Shown in pieces: positions 8,401 through 16,422 of a DNA stretch of 64,000 nt. This DNA comes from Streptomyces sp. XM4193. GTDB lineage: Bacteria > Actinomycetota > Actinomycetes > Streptomycetales > Streptomycetaceae. Each line of letters begins with the position of its first letter. Positions within the stretch are counted from its first letter, which is position 1. The notes under the pieces are model-generated. The model was not told the origin of the DNA, made no database searches, and saw only the letters and a program-made list of their open reading frames with translations. The DNA is taken from assembly GCF_023072595.1 (NCBI RefSeq), contig NZ_JALLGK010000011.1:1-64000 (forward strand), in the 5' to 3' direction. A program made the translations under genes and the position numbers.

Positions 8401-8417
8401 CCGGCCTCGCAGGCCGG
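8401..8417 (+). terminator. Short hairpin after the second cvnD
   Basis: A perfect 7-bp inverted repeat (CCGGCCT/AGGCCGG) with a 3-base loop starts five bases after the cvnD stop. It may act together with the larger hairpin at 8431-8478. Confidence 0.45.
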
Positions 8418-8430
8418 CCGCAGAACCCTT

Positions 8431-8478
8431 GGGCCCGCAGGGTGCCGGAACACTTGAGTCCCGGTGCCCTGCGGGCCC
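8431..8478 (+). terminator. Strong hairpin between the second conservon and the FAH gene
   Basis: An 18-bp stem (8431-8448 with 8461-8478) containing one G-U wobble pair and one A-G-type imperfection, with a 12-base loop. It has no T-run. It probably ends conservon transcription before the next gene at 8548. Confidence 0.65.
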
Positions 8479-8547
8479 GATACGCTGGAGTGTCAGTTTT
8501 CAGCGGTCAGTGCTGTGTGCAGCACCTCAGTTAGGGGCAGGCAAGCC

Positions 8548-9330
8548 GTGCGCATCGCCAGATTCTCCCTGGACGGAACCGTCGGTTTCGGCGTCCTGGA
8601 GGGAGATGCCAACACCGAGGGCGGCCCCGTCCTCGACATCATCAAGGGCCATCCCTTCGCCGAGTTCGAACGCTCGGGCCAGAAGATCCCACTGGACAAG
8701 GTGCGGCTGCTCTCCCCGACGCTGCCGAGCAAGGTGGTGGCCATCGGGCGCAACTACGCCGAGCACGCACGGGAGTTGGGCCAAGAGGTGCCCGACACTC
8801 CGGTGGCGTTCTTCAAGCCCTCCACCTCGGTCGCGGGCCCGGGCGACCCGGTCGGTTACCCCGCCTTCTCCTCGGAGGTGCACCACGAGGCCGAGCTGGC
8901 CGTGGTGATCGGCCGGATGTGCAGCCAGGTGCCGAGGGAGCGCGTCCACGAGGTGGTCCTCGGCTACACCTGCGCCAACGACCTCACCGCACGCGACATC
9001 CAGCGCAGCGAGGCGCAGTGGGCACGCGCCAAGGGCTTCGACGGGTCCTGCCCTCTCGGCCCCTGGATCGAGACGGAGGTGGACCCGAGCGATCTGGCCG
9101 TGATGTGCACCGTCAACGGCGAGCAGCGGCAGCTCGGGCGCACCAGCGAGATGATCCGGTCCGTGGAGGACCTGATCGTGCACATCACCGAGGCGATGAC
9201 GCTGCTGCCCGGCGACGTCGTCCTCACCGGCACCCCGGCGGGCGTCGGACCGGTGAATGTGGGTGACGAGGTCGCCGTCACCATTGAAGGAATCGGCACT
9301 CTCACCAACAAGGTTGTCAAGCGTGGCTAG
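8548..9330 (+). CDS. Fumarylacetoacetate hydrolase (FAH) family protein
   Basis: A 260-residue enzyme of the FAH superfamily, whose members hydrolyse or decarboxylate C-C bonds in acylpyruvates and related diketo acids using Mg2+ or Mn2+. The metal-binding pattern is visible: HHEAELAVVIG (Glu114, Glu116) and CANDLTARD (Asp145), followed by PLGPW and the GTPAGVGP loop near the C-terminus. The GTG at 8548 gives the family start VRIARFSLDG; the frame stays open upstream but without a better start. Its 3' end overlaps gltX by 8 bases, so the two are likely cotranscribed. The exact substrate cannot be told from sequence; acylpyruvase or oxaloacetate decarboxylase activity are candidates. Confidence 0.9.
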   Translation: MRIARFSLDGTVGFGVLEGDANTEGGPVLDIIKGHPFAEFERSGQKIPLDKVRLLSPTLPSKVVAIGRNYAEHARELGQEVPDTPVAFFKPSTSVAGPGDPVGYPAFSSEVHHEAELAVVIGRMCSQVPRERVHEVVLGYTCANDLTARDIQRSEAQWARAKGFDGSCPLGPWIETEVDPSDLAVMCTVNGEQRQLGRTSEMIRSVEDLIVHITEAMTLLPGDVVLTGTPAGVGPVNVGDEVAVTIEGIGTLTNKVVKRG

Positions 9331-10840
9331 CGCACCCAACTCACCGTCCACGGACCGGAATTCGGCATCCGCGGTACGCGTGCGATTCTGTCCCTCCCCG
9401 ACCGGCAACCCGCACGTCGGGCTGATCCGCACCGCCCTGTTCAACTGGGCGTTCGCCCGGCACCACGGCGGCACCCTGGTCTTCCGCATCGAGGACACGG
9501 ACGCCTCGCGCGACTCCGAGGAGTCCTACGAGCAGCTGCTGGACTCGCTGCGCTGGCTCGGCCTCGACTGGGACGAGGGCCCCGAGGTCGGAGGCCCGCA
9601 CGCCCCCTACCGGCAGTCCGAGCGCATGGACCTCTACCGGGACGTGGCCGAGCGCCTCCAGGAAGCCGGCCACGCCTACCGCTGCTACTGCACCGCGGAG
9701 GAGCTGGAGGCCCGGCGGGAGGCCGCCCGTGCCGCCGGCAAGCCCTCCGGGTACGACGGCAAGTGCCGCGACCTCGGCGCCGAGCAGCGAGCCGCCTACG
9801 AGGCCGAGGGACGCGCTGCGATCGTCCGCTTCCGGATGCCGGACGAGCCGATCACCTTCGACGACCTGGTGCGCGGCGAGCTGACCTTCAGCCCGGAGAA
9901 CGTCCCGGACTTCGGGATCGTGCGAGCCAACGGCGCTCCGCTGTACACGCTGGTCAACCCGGTCGACGACGCGCTGATGGAGATCACCCACGTCCTGCGC
10001 GGCGAGGATCTGCTCTCCTCCACCCCCCGGCAGATCGCGCTCTACCGCGCGCTCGCCGAGCTGGGCGTCGGCAACGGCAGCACCCCGCTCTTCGGGCACC
10101 TTCCCTATGTGATGGGGGAGGGCAACAAGAAGCTCTCGAAGCGCGACCCGCAGGCCTCGCTCAACCTCTACCGGGAGCGGGGCTTCCTGCCGGCCGGTCT
10201 GCTCAACTACCTCTCGCTGCTGGGCTGGTCGCTCGCCGAGGACCGGGACATCTTCACCATGGACGAGATGGTCTCGGCCTTCGAGATCACCGCGGTGAAC
10301 GCGAACCCGGCCCGGTTCGACCTCAAGAAGTGCGAGGCGATCAACGCAACGCACCTGCGCGAGCTGTCCGTTGAGGACTTCGTCGAGGCGTGCCGACCCT
10401 GGCTGCGCGCTCCGCACGCCCCGTGGAAGCCGGAGTCCTTCGACGAGGCGGCGTTCGTCGAGCTCGCCCCGCTCGCGCAGACTCGCCTCACGGTGCTTTC
10501 GGACATCACCCAGAACGTCGACTTCCTCTTCCTCGACGAGCCGGTGTCGGACGAGGCGTCCTGGAAGAAGGCGATGAAGCCGGGAGCCGCGGACCTGCTG
10601 CGCACCGCCCGCAGCGGTCTCGCCGAAGCCGCCTGGGACGCCGAGTCGTTGAAGAACGCGGTGCTGGCGGCCGGAGAGCAGCACGGCATGAAGCTGGGCA
10701 AGGCCCAGGCGCCGGTTCGGGTCGCCGTCACCGGTCGCACGGTGGGCCTGCCGCTCTTCGAATCTCTCGAAGTGCTCGGCCGGGAGTCCTCGCTGGCGCG
10801 GATCGATGCCGCCCTGGCACGGCTGGAGCAGCAGGACTGA
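9323..10840 (+). CDS. gltX: Glutamyl-tRNA synthetase, probably non-discriminating
   Basis: A 505-residue class I synthetase. The HIGH-type motif is PSPTGNPHVG (residues 24-33) and the KMSKS-type motif is KLSKR (about 269). Family length and order (catalytic domain, then the anticodon-binding helical domain) are complete. Actinobacteria generally lack GlnRS, so this enzyme is expected to load Glu on both tRNA-Glu and tRNA-Gln, the latter then amidated by GatCAB. The tRNA-Gln and two tRNA-Glu genes lie about 500 bp downstream, which fits. GTG at 9323 lies within the end of the FAH gene and gives the common N-terminus VASAPNSP. Confidence 0.96.
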   Translation: MASAPNSPSTDRNSASAVRVRFCPSPTGNPHVGLIRTALFNWAFARHHGGTLVFRIEDTDASRDSEESYEQLLDSLRWLGLDWDEGPEVGGPHAPYRQSERMDLYRDVAERLQEAGHAYRCYCTAEELEARREAARAAGKPSGYDGKCRDLGAEQRAAYEAEGRAAIVRFRMPDEPITFDDLVRGELTFSPENVPDFGIVRANGAPLYTLVNPVDDALMEITHVLRGEDLLSSTPRQIALYRALAELGVGNGSTPLFGHLPYVMGEGNKKLSKRDPQASLNLYRERGFLPAGLLNYLSLLGWSLAEDRDIFTMDEMVSAFEITAVNANPARFDLKKCEAINATHLRELSVEDFVEACRPWLRAPHAPWKPESFDEAAFVELAPLAQTRLTVLSDITQNVDFLFLDEPVSDEASWKKAMKPGAADLLRTARSGLAEAAWDAESLKNAVLAAGEQHGMKLGKAQAPVRVAVTGRTVGLPLFESLEVLGRESSLARIDAALARLEQQD

Positions 10841-11336
10841 CGTCACACCGGGGGAGGGCGCGCACGGCCTGGGGCTGTGCCGGCGCCCTCCCTCTGTCGT
10901 GCCGCCCCTGCGCCGTGCCCGGGCCGCTCAGCGGGGCCACCGGTCCCGCCGGGCTTCCCCGGGCTTCTCCGGGCGGCTTCGGGGGCGGGTTCGGGAGCCC
11001 GGAACTGCTGCGCAGCGCTCCGGGACCGGGTCGTTCCGGGGCGGCCTGCGAGCGCACCTGCCGCAGCCCGTACGGCCCCCGCCGGAGCCGGCCGTTCCGA
11101 TGCGTCCCGGCAGGGCTTCGGGGGCGTCAACCCTGCGCGTGGGCAGCTGCGTTGAGGGTGCGGTGGAAGGGCGCGGGGAGGGTGTGCGAGGTGCGGTGAA
11201 GGGGCGTGCGGATACCCGTTTTGGAGCACCGTCCACCATCGGGTAATGTTCTTCCTGTCGCCGAACGGGACAGGCCGAAAGCCAGAACCGGGAGGCGCAC
11301 ACTCGGACAGAAAGCCCACATGGGCTTGCTTCCCAG
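10841..11336 (+). other. 496-bp region between gltX and the tRNA cluster
   Basis: No supported gene. All frames show the scrambled Arg/Pro/Gly-rich composition typical of non-coding or antisense G/C-rich DNA. The last 120 bases hold a good promoter (11221-11249) that points toward the tRNA genes. Confidence 0.6.
11221..11249 (+). promoter_or_regulatory. Promoter for the tRNA-Gln/Glu cluster
   Basis: TTGGAG at 11221-11226 and TAATGT at 11244-11249 are separated by 17 bases, a good match to a housekeeping (HrdB-type) promoter. The predicted start near 11256 lies about 80 bases before tRNA-Gln. The pair sits in a locally A/T-richer patch. Confidence 0.6.
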
Positions 11337-11408
11337 TGGGCTATGGTGTAATTGGCAGCACGACTGATTCTGGTTCAGTTAGTCTAGGTTCGAGTCCTGG
11401 TAGCCCAG
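11337..11408 (+). tRNA. tRNA-Gln (CTG anticodon)
   Basis: A 72-base tRNA: acceptor arms TGGGCTA and TAGCCCA pair fully, the D arm reads GGTGTAATTGGCAGC, the anticodon loop in ACTGATTCTGGTTCAGT carries CTG, and the T arm has GGTTCGAGTCC. CCA is not encoded in full. It is expected to be charged with Glu by GltX and then amidated. Confidence 0.95.
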
Positions 11409-11434
11409 CACGATCTTCGCTCAGAAGATCGAAG

Positions 11435-11507
11435 GCCCCCGTTGTGTAGCGGCCTAGCACGCCGCCCTCTCAAGGCGGTAGCGCCGGTTCGAATCCGGTC
11501 GGGGGTA
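11435..11507 (+). tRNA. tRNA-Glu (CTC anticodon), copy 1
   Basis: A 73-base tRNA. Acceptor arms GCCCCCG and CGGGGGT, anticodon stem CCGCC/GGCGG with loop CTCTCAA (anticodon CTC), and T loop GGTTCGAATCC. It is identical to the copy at 11534..11606. It lies 26 bases after tRNA-Gln and is probably processed from the same transcript. Confidence 0.96.
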
Positions 11508-11533
11508 CGGACTCTTCATTGAGTCTTGATGGA

Positions 11534-11606
11534 GCCCCCGTTGTGTAGCGGCCTAGCACGCCGCCCTCTCAAGGCGGTAGCGCCGGTTCGAATCCGGTCG
11601 GGGGTA
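11534..11606 (+). tRNA. tRNA-Glu (CTC anticodon), copy 2
   Basis: Identical over all 73 bases to the tRNA-Glu at 11435..11507, with 26 bases between them. The spacer differs from the preceding one, so this is a gene duplication limited to the tRNA itself or kept uniform by selection and conversion. Confidence 0.96.
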
Positions 11607-11619
11607 CTCGATCACCGAG

Positions 11620-11651
11620 CGGGCCCGACATCCTCAGGGATGCCGGGCCCG
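11620..11651 (+). terminator. Terminator of the tRNA cluster
   Basis: A 14-bp stem (11620-11633 with 11638-11651, one mismatch) closed by a TCAG tetraloop, followed by TCTCTGTTT. It starts 14 bases after the last tRNA and is a convincing intrinsic terminator. Confidence 0.8.
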
Positions 11652-11811
11652 TCTCTGTTTCCCGGCGTTTCCGAGGCCTGGGGCGTTTCTCGACCTCCGG
11701 ATCCTGCCGGTGTCGGCGCCGGCCGACGCTCGACGGCCCACCGGCGCACGCCCGTTCTCTCGCGGCCTCGCCCCCTGCGCGTTGGCGCCCCTTGCTCTGT
11801 AACGCGCGGTG

Positions 11812-12453
11812 TCACTCGCCCTCGGGCTCGCGGTAGCGACTGTGGGCCTCTCTCGCGTGCGCGAGCCGGCGCAGACTGAGCAGTACCGGCTCGTACAGCA
11901 CGGTGAGGGCCACGGCGGCCTCCAGCCTGGTCGTGCCCTCGAACTCGGCCATGAGGTCCATGTCGCTGGTCGCCAACTCGCCCGCCAGGCGGCCGTACGG
12001 AAGCAGGTGGGCCACCTCGCACGGGTAGCCGAGGCTCTCCAGGGCGGCGATCGCCGAGACGAGCGAGAGGCGGGACGGATCGTCCGGCGGCGGGTCCTCC
12101 CAGTCGAGTGCGGCCAGCAGCTCGCGCGCGCGGTCCTGCGCCGACGCCGAGACGGGCTCGGCCTTCTCCTCCCGAACCACCGGCGGCAGTGAGTTCACCG
12201 CGGTGCCCAGCCGCCGGCTGAGATCCAGCGACTCGTCGTCCACGGCCCGCAGGACTTCGCGTGCGGTGGCGACGGGGACTCTGCCCACCTGTATCAGCGC
12301 GCGCGCCAGGCCGAGCCTGCGCAGGTGCTCCTCGCCGTACCGGGCCTGGGTGGCGCTGACCCGCTCGCCGGGCGGCAGCAGGCCCTCGCGCAGGTAGTAC
12401 TTGATCGTCGCGAGGGGAACGCCGCTGCGCTCGCTCAACTCTGCCAGCCGCAC
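11812..12453 (-). CDS. MerR-type HTH transcriptional regulator
   Basis: A 213-residue regulator. The first 65 residues form a MerR-type winged helix (RLAELSERSGVPLATIKYY, then LLPPG and ARYGEEHLRRL), followed by a long helical C-terminal part without the cysteine pattern of metal sensors. GTG 12453 is chosen because it puts the HTH at the N-terminus and has AAGGG seven bases upstream; the frame stays open to 12672 with no family-like sequence. It is divergent from the DUF4188 gene, and a 48-bp palindrome (12606..12653) lies between them, so this protein is the likely binder. The ligand is unknown. Confidence 0.85.
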   Translation of the reverse strand: MRLAELSERSGVPLATIKYYLREGLLPPGERVSATQARYGEEHLRRLGLARALIQVGRVPVATAREVLRAVDDESLDLSRRLGTAVNSLPPVVREEKAEPVSASAQDRARELLAALDWEDPPPDDPSRLSLVSAIAALESLGYPCEVAHLLPYGRLAGELATSDMDLMAEFEGTTRLEAAVALTVLYEPVLLSLRRLAHAREAHSRYREPEGE

Positions 12454-12605
12454 TGTCGATCCCTTCGTCCTGCGCGGGGGCACTCGGCCCTTCCGCGCTC
12501 CTTGCCTGTCTTTGCGCGATTCTCGCGCTCCCGAGTGACCCGGCATTCGCCGCGCGCTGACGTCCGGGTCGGGTCGAGATTCCTCGTGTGCCCTCTTGCG
12601 CTTCG

Positions 12606-12653
12606 CCTTGGTGAGTGCAAGTATCCAATCATGGATAGCGGCACTCTCCAAGG
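12606..12653. promoter_or_regulatory. 48-bp three-part palindrome between the MerR-type regulator and the DUF4188 gene
   Basis: Three nested perfect 6-bp inverted repeats share one centre: CCTTGG/CCAAGG (12606-12611, 12648-12653), GAGTGC/GCACTC (12613-12618, 12641-12646) and TATCCA/TGGATA (12622-12627, 12632-12637), around ATCA. Only 4 of 22 paired positions fail. It is the best operator candidate for the adjacent regulator and lies 54 bases before the DUF4188 start. Confidence 0.7.
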
Positions 12654-12706
12654 AGTGTCGTGGTGGATGCATTCGTCATGGGCCTGGGCCCGGTGGGGAG
12701 ATTGCT

Positions 12707-13207
12707 GTGAGCGTTGCGATCGAGGAGGGCCGGACGACGTCCGAGGCCGGTGAGGTCACGCTGTTCCTGATCGGCATGCGGATCAACAGCTTCTGGGCGG
12801 TGCGGAGTTGGTGGCCGGTCTTCTGGGCCATGCCTCGGCTGATGAGAGAGCTCGCGGGGGATGCGGAGGCGGGTCTGCTCGGTTCGCGGGCGCTGCTCGG
12901 CGGCCCTCGCGATTTCTACCTCGTGCAGTACTGGGAGTCGCAGGAGAAGTTGTTCGCCTACGCCTCCGCGCAGGGCAAGGAGCATCGGCCCGCCTGGGCG
13001 GCCTTCAACCGCAGAGTGCGGGAGGGGAGAGGAAAGGTCGGCTTCTGGCACGAGACGTATGCGGTGCCTGCCGGCGCCCATGAGGCGGTGTATGTGAACA
13101 TGCCGCGCTTCGGGCTGGGTGAGGCGCTCGGCGTGATACCCGTCGGCCGGCGTGGCGAGACGGCGGCCGGGCGTATGCAGGCGGCGCGGAAGCGGGCGGC
13201 CGGCTGA
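12707..13207 (+). CDS. DUF4188 domain protein
   Basis: A 166-residue protein of the DUF4188 (monooxygenase-like, dimeric alpha/beta-barrel type) family. The signature stretch includes FLIGMRINSFW near residue 20, a Trp-rich segment WWPVFWAMPRL, then FYLVQYWES and HRPAWAAFNRR, and finally GFWHETY and VYVNMPRFGLG. GTG at 12707 follows GGGGAG by six bases; the longer frame upstream would run through the operator. It is transcribed divergently from the MerR-type regulator. No catalytic residues are established for the family, so a role in small-molecule oxidation or stress is only a guess. Confidence 0.85.
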   Translation: MSVAIEEGRTTSEAGEVTLFLIGMRINSFWAVRSWWPVFWAMPRLMRELAGDAEAGLLGSRALLGGPRDFYLVQYWESQEKLFAYASAQGKEHRPAWAAFNRRVREGRGKVGFWHETYAVPAGAHEAVYVNMPRFGLGEALGVIPVGRRGETAAGRMQAARKRAAG

Positions 13208-13269
13208 CGAGCTGACGACGCTGTCAGCGTTCGTCGGCGCGGCTGGGTTGGGAGGTCGAGCCGGGTGCG

Positions 13270-13995
13270 TCAGCCTCGGCGGAGGGATTCGGAGAGTCGG
13301 TTGGCGGCCTCAAGGATGGCCTGGGCGTGCATGCGGCCCGGGTGGCGGGTCAGCCGCTCGACCGGTCCGGAGACGGACACCGAGGCGACGACGCGATTGG
13401 ACGGCCCACGCACGGGGGCGGAGACCGAGGCGACGCCCGGCTCCCGCTCGCCGACGGACTGGGCCCAGCCGCGGCGTCGTACGCCCGAGAGTGCGGTCGC
13501 GGTGAATCGGGCGCCCTGGAGGCCGCGGTGCAGCCGCTCCGGCTCCTCCCAGGCCATCAGTACCTGAGCTGCCGAGCCGGCCTTCATCGGAAGTGTCGAG
13601 CCGACGGGCACGGTGTCCCGAAGGCCGGACAGCCGCTCCGCCGCGGCGACGCAGATACGCATGTCGCCCTGGCGCCGGTAGAGCTGTGCGCTCTCCCCGG
13701 TGACGTCCCGGAGGTGAGTGAGCACGGGGCCGGCGGAGGCGAGCAGGCGGTCCTCTCCCGCTGCCGCGGCGAGCTCGGAGAGTCGCGGCCCGAGAATGAA
13801 CCGCCCCTGCATGTCCCGGGCGACGAGCCGGTGGTGCTCGAGCGCGACCGCCAGGCGGTGTGCGGTCGGGCGTGCCAGTCCAGTCGCTCCGACCAGCCCG
13901 GCGAGTGTTGCCGGACCGGACTCCAGAGCGCTCAGTACGAGAGCTGCTTTGTCGAGAACGCCCACACCGCTTGAGGCGCCACTAGAGTTGTCCAT
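13270..13995 (-). CDS. ndgR: IclR-family regulator NdgR
   Basis: A 241-residue IclR-type regulator. The N-terminal winged helix (ALVLSALESGPATLAGLVG, then TGLARPTAHRLAVALE) is followed by the ligand-binding domain with SGLRDTVPVGSTLPMKAGS. In Streptomyces, NdgR at this position next to leuCD controls branched-chain amino acid genes, methionine and sulfur metabolism and growth on particular nitrogen sources. ATG 13995 (MDNSSGASSG) is chosen as the family start; the frame stays open upstream through the divergent promoter. leuC starts 161 bases away on the other strand, so one intergenic region probably carries NdgR sites for both. No clear operator could be assigned by eye. Confidence 0.93.
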   Translation of the reverse strand: MDNSSGASSGVGVLDKAALVLSALESGPATLAGLVGATGLARPTAHRLAVALEHHRLVARDMQGRFILGPRLSELAAAAGEDRLLASAGPVLTHLRDVTGESAQLYRRQGDMRICVAAAERLSGLRDTVPVGSTLPMKAGSAAQVLMAWEEPERLHRGLQGARFTATALSGVRRRGWAQSVGEREPGVASVSAPVRGPSNRVVASVSVSGPVERLTRHPGRMHAQAILEAANRLSESLRRG

Positions 13996-14156
13996 GCGTC
14001 GATACTCACGTCTCACATTACGAAACGCAAGTTCAATTTCCGGAAGAAAGCGCCAGGCTTGAGTGACGGCCGCCACCCGGCGTGAGTACGAGGGGGGTTG
14101 GGTGGGGCGAAGGTCTCTACATGTGGTCGGCGGAGCTGCCGGCCGGAGGGAAAACG

Positions 14157-15587
14157 ATGGGACGGACACTCGCAGAGAAAGTCTGGGACGACCACGTCGT
14201 CCGGCGAGCCGAGGGCGAGCCTGACCTCCTCTACATCGACCTCCACCTCCTGCACGAGGTCACCAGTCCACAGGCTTTCGACGGATTGCGGAAGAGCGAC
14301 AGGACGGTTCGTCGCACCGATCTCACGCTGGCCACCGAGGACCACAACACTCCGACGCTGGACATCGACAAGCCGATCGCCGACCCGGTCTCCCGTGTTC
14401 AGCTGGAGACCCTGCGGAAGAACTGCGCGGACTTCGGTGTCCGCCTGCATCCGCTCGGCGATGTCGAGCAGGGCGTCGTCCACGTGGTGGGCCCGCAGTT
14501 GGGACTGACCCAGCCGGGCACCACGGTGGTCTGCGGAGACAGTCACACCTCTACGCACGGTGCCTTCGGCGCGCTCGCGTTCGGGATCGGCACCAGTCAG
14601 GTGGAGCATGTTCTCGCCACCCAGACGCTGCCGATGTCGCCGTTCCGGACCATGGCGATCACCGTCAACGGCGAGCTGCCCGAGGGCGTGACGGCCAAGG
14701 ACCTGATCCTGGCGGTCATCGCCAGGATCGGCACCGGCGGCGGCCAGGGCTATGTGCTGGAGTACCGCGGCGAGGCCATCGAGAAGTTGTCGATGGAGGC
14801 GCGTATGACGATCTGCAACATGTCGATCGAGGCAGGTGCCAGAGCCGGCATGATCGCGCCCGACGAGACCACCTTCGCCTATCTGCGCGGTCGTGAGCAC
14901 GCCCCGCAGGGCGAGGACTGGGACGCCGCGGTGGATTACTGGAGGACGCTGCGCACCGACGCCGACGCGGTCTTCGACCACGAGGTGGTCATCGAGGCCG
15001 GAGAGCTCGCGCCGTTCGTCACCTGGGGCACCAACCCCGGCCAGGGCGCGCCGCTCAGCGCCTCCGTGCCGGATCCGGCCTCCTTCGAGGACGCCGGTGA
15101 GCGTCTGGCGGCGGAGAAGGCGCTGGAGTACATGGGCCTCTCCGCCGGGCAGCCTCTGCGGGAGGTCGCGGTGGACACTGTCTTCGTCGGTTCCTGCACG
15201 AACGGCCGTATCGAGGATCTCCGGGCTGCCGCCGAGGTGTTGCAGGGTCGAAGGGTCGCGGACAGCATCCGCATGCTGGTGGTGCCGGGTTCCGTGCGGG
15301 TGTCGCTCGAAGCGGTGGCCGAGGGGCTGGACAAGGTGTTCACGGCGGCGGGCGCCGAGTGGCGTCACGCGGGTTGCTCCATGTGTCTGGGCATGAACCC
15401 CGATCAGTTGGCCCCCGGTGAGCGTTCGGCCTCCACCTCCAACCGCAACTTCGAAGGCAGGCAGGGCAAGGGCGGCCGTACCCATCTGGTCTCACCGCAG
15501 GTGGCCGCGGCGACCGCGGTGCTCGGGCACCTCGCCGCTCCGTCCGACCTGTCCGCACTGTCCGACGCCACGCCCGCGGGAGTCTGA
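14157..15587 (+). CDS. leuC: 3-isopropylmalate dehydratase, large subunit
   Basis: A 476-residue aconitase-family enzyme that, with LeuD, converts 2-isopropylmalate to 3-isopropylmalate in leucine synthesis. The [4Fe-4S] ligands are visible: the Cys of GSCTNGRI (about 346) and the pair in GCSMCLGMN (about 406 and 409). The N-terminal MGRTLAEKVWDDHVV and GDSHTSTHGAFGALAFGIGT are typical. ATG 14157 is preceded by GGAGGG; upstream in-frame starts have no family sequence. leuD begins 6 bases after the stop, so the subunits are coexpressed. Likely controlled by the divergent NdgR. Confidence 0.98.
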   Translation: MGRTLAEKVWDDHVVRRAEGEPDLLYIDLHLLHEVTSPQAFDGLRKSDRTVRRTDLTLATEDHNTPTLDIDKPIADPVSRVQLETLRKNCADFGVRLHPLGDVEQGVVHVVGPQLGLTQPGTTVVCGDSHTSTHGAFGALAFGIGTSQVEHVLATQTLPMSPFRTMAITVNGELPEGVTAKDLILAVIARIGTGGGQGYVLEYRGEAIEKLSMEARMTICNMSIEAGARAGMIAPDETTFAYLRGREHAPQGEDWDAAVDYWRTLRTDADAVFDHEVVIEAGELAPFVTWGTNPGQGAPLSASVPDPASFEDAGERLAAEKALEYMGLSAGQPLREVAVDTVFVGSCTNGRIEDLRAAAEVLQGRRVADSIRMLVVPGSVRVSLEAVAEGLDKVFTAAGAEWRHAGCSMCLGMNPDQLAPGERSASTSNRNFEGRQGKGGRTHLVSPQVAAATAVLGHLAAPSDLSALSDATPAGV

Positions 15588-15593
15588 ACCGCC

Positions 15594-16187
15594 ATGGAAG
15601 CCTTCACTACGCACACCGGCCGGGTCGTTCCGCTGCGCCGCAGCAACGTCGACACCGACCAGATCATCCCCGCCCACTGGCTGAAGAAGGTCACCCGGGA
15701 CGGCTTCGAGGACGGCCTCTTCGAAGCCTGGCGCAAGGACCCGGAGTTCGTGCTGAACCAGCCCGCCCACAGCGGCGCGACCGTTCTGGTGGCCGGTTCG
15801 GACTTCGGTACCGGCTCCTCGCGGGAGCACGCCGTGTGGGCCCTTCAGAACTACGGCTTCAAGGCCGTCATCTCCTCGCGCTTCGCCGACATCTTCCGCG
15901 GCAATTCCCTCAAGAACGGCCTGCTCACGGTGGTTCTGCCGCCGGAGACGGTGGAGAGGCTCTGGGAGCTGACCGAGGCCGACCCGACGGTGGAGGTCAC
16001 CGTCGATCTGGTGGAGCGCAAGGTGCTTGCGCCAGGCGTCGATGCGGCCTTCGAGCTGGACGAGAACGCGCGCTGGCGCCTCCTGGAGGGCTTGGACGAC
16101 ATCAGCCTCACGCTGCGGGAGGCCGATTCCATCGCCGAGTACGAGGCCAACCGCCCTGTGCACAAGCCGAGAACACAGACCGTGTGA
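15594..16187 (+). CDS. leuD: 3-isopropylmalate dehydratase, small subunit
   Basis: A 197-residue swivel-domain subunit of isopropylmalate isomerase, the partner of LeuC. Typical landmarks are RSNVDTDQIIPAHWLKK near residue 18 and GSDFGTGSSREHAVWAL near 62. Length is that of the family. ATG start six bases after leuC, with a following 13-bp terminator hairpin, makes leuCD a two-gene transcription unit. Confidence 0.98.
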   Translation: MEAFTTHTGRVVPLRRSNVDTDQIIPAHWLKKVTRDGFEDGLFEAWRKDPEFVLNQPAHSGATVLVAGSDFGTGSSREHAVWALQNYGFKAVISSRFADIFRGNSLKNGLLTVVLPPETVERLWELTEADPTVEVTVDLVERKVLAPGVDAAFELDENARWRLLEGLDDISLTLREADSIAEYEANRPVHKPRTQTV

Positions 16188-16229
16188 GGTCGGTGCAACT
16201 GCACTGAAGTCTCGTCCCGCACGAACCAC

Positions 16230-16260
16230 AGCGCCCCCGACCGTCGCGGTCGGGGGCGCT
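16230..16260 (+). terminator. Terminator after leuCD
   Basis: A perfect 13-bp inverted repeat (16230-16242 with 16248-16260) closed by a 5-base loop. No T-run, but strong enough to end leuCD transcription. Confidence 0.8.
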
Positions 16261-16422
16261 GTCGCGTGTCGCTCCACGAATCGCGCCCTGGCTTGAACTA
16301 GTCTGAAAACAGAGTGAGTTGGCGCGTAATCGGCTGGCGTCCTCCCGCTCCGACTATGCGGTCGGAGGCAGGGTTGGTCCCCTCCTGAGGCGACAACTCG
16401 CCCTAGATGACACAATCGGTGC

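Noticed and set aside
10843..11319. Several frames between gltX and the tRNAs
   Set aside because: None has a ribosome site, a recognisable domain or proper third-position bias; the overlap with the tRNA promoter also argues against them.
11435..11606. The two tRNA-Glu copies as a possible integration site (attB)
   Set aside because: There is no integrase or foreign DNA near them; they are simply identical tRNA genes.
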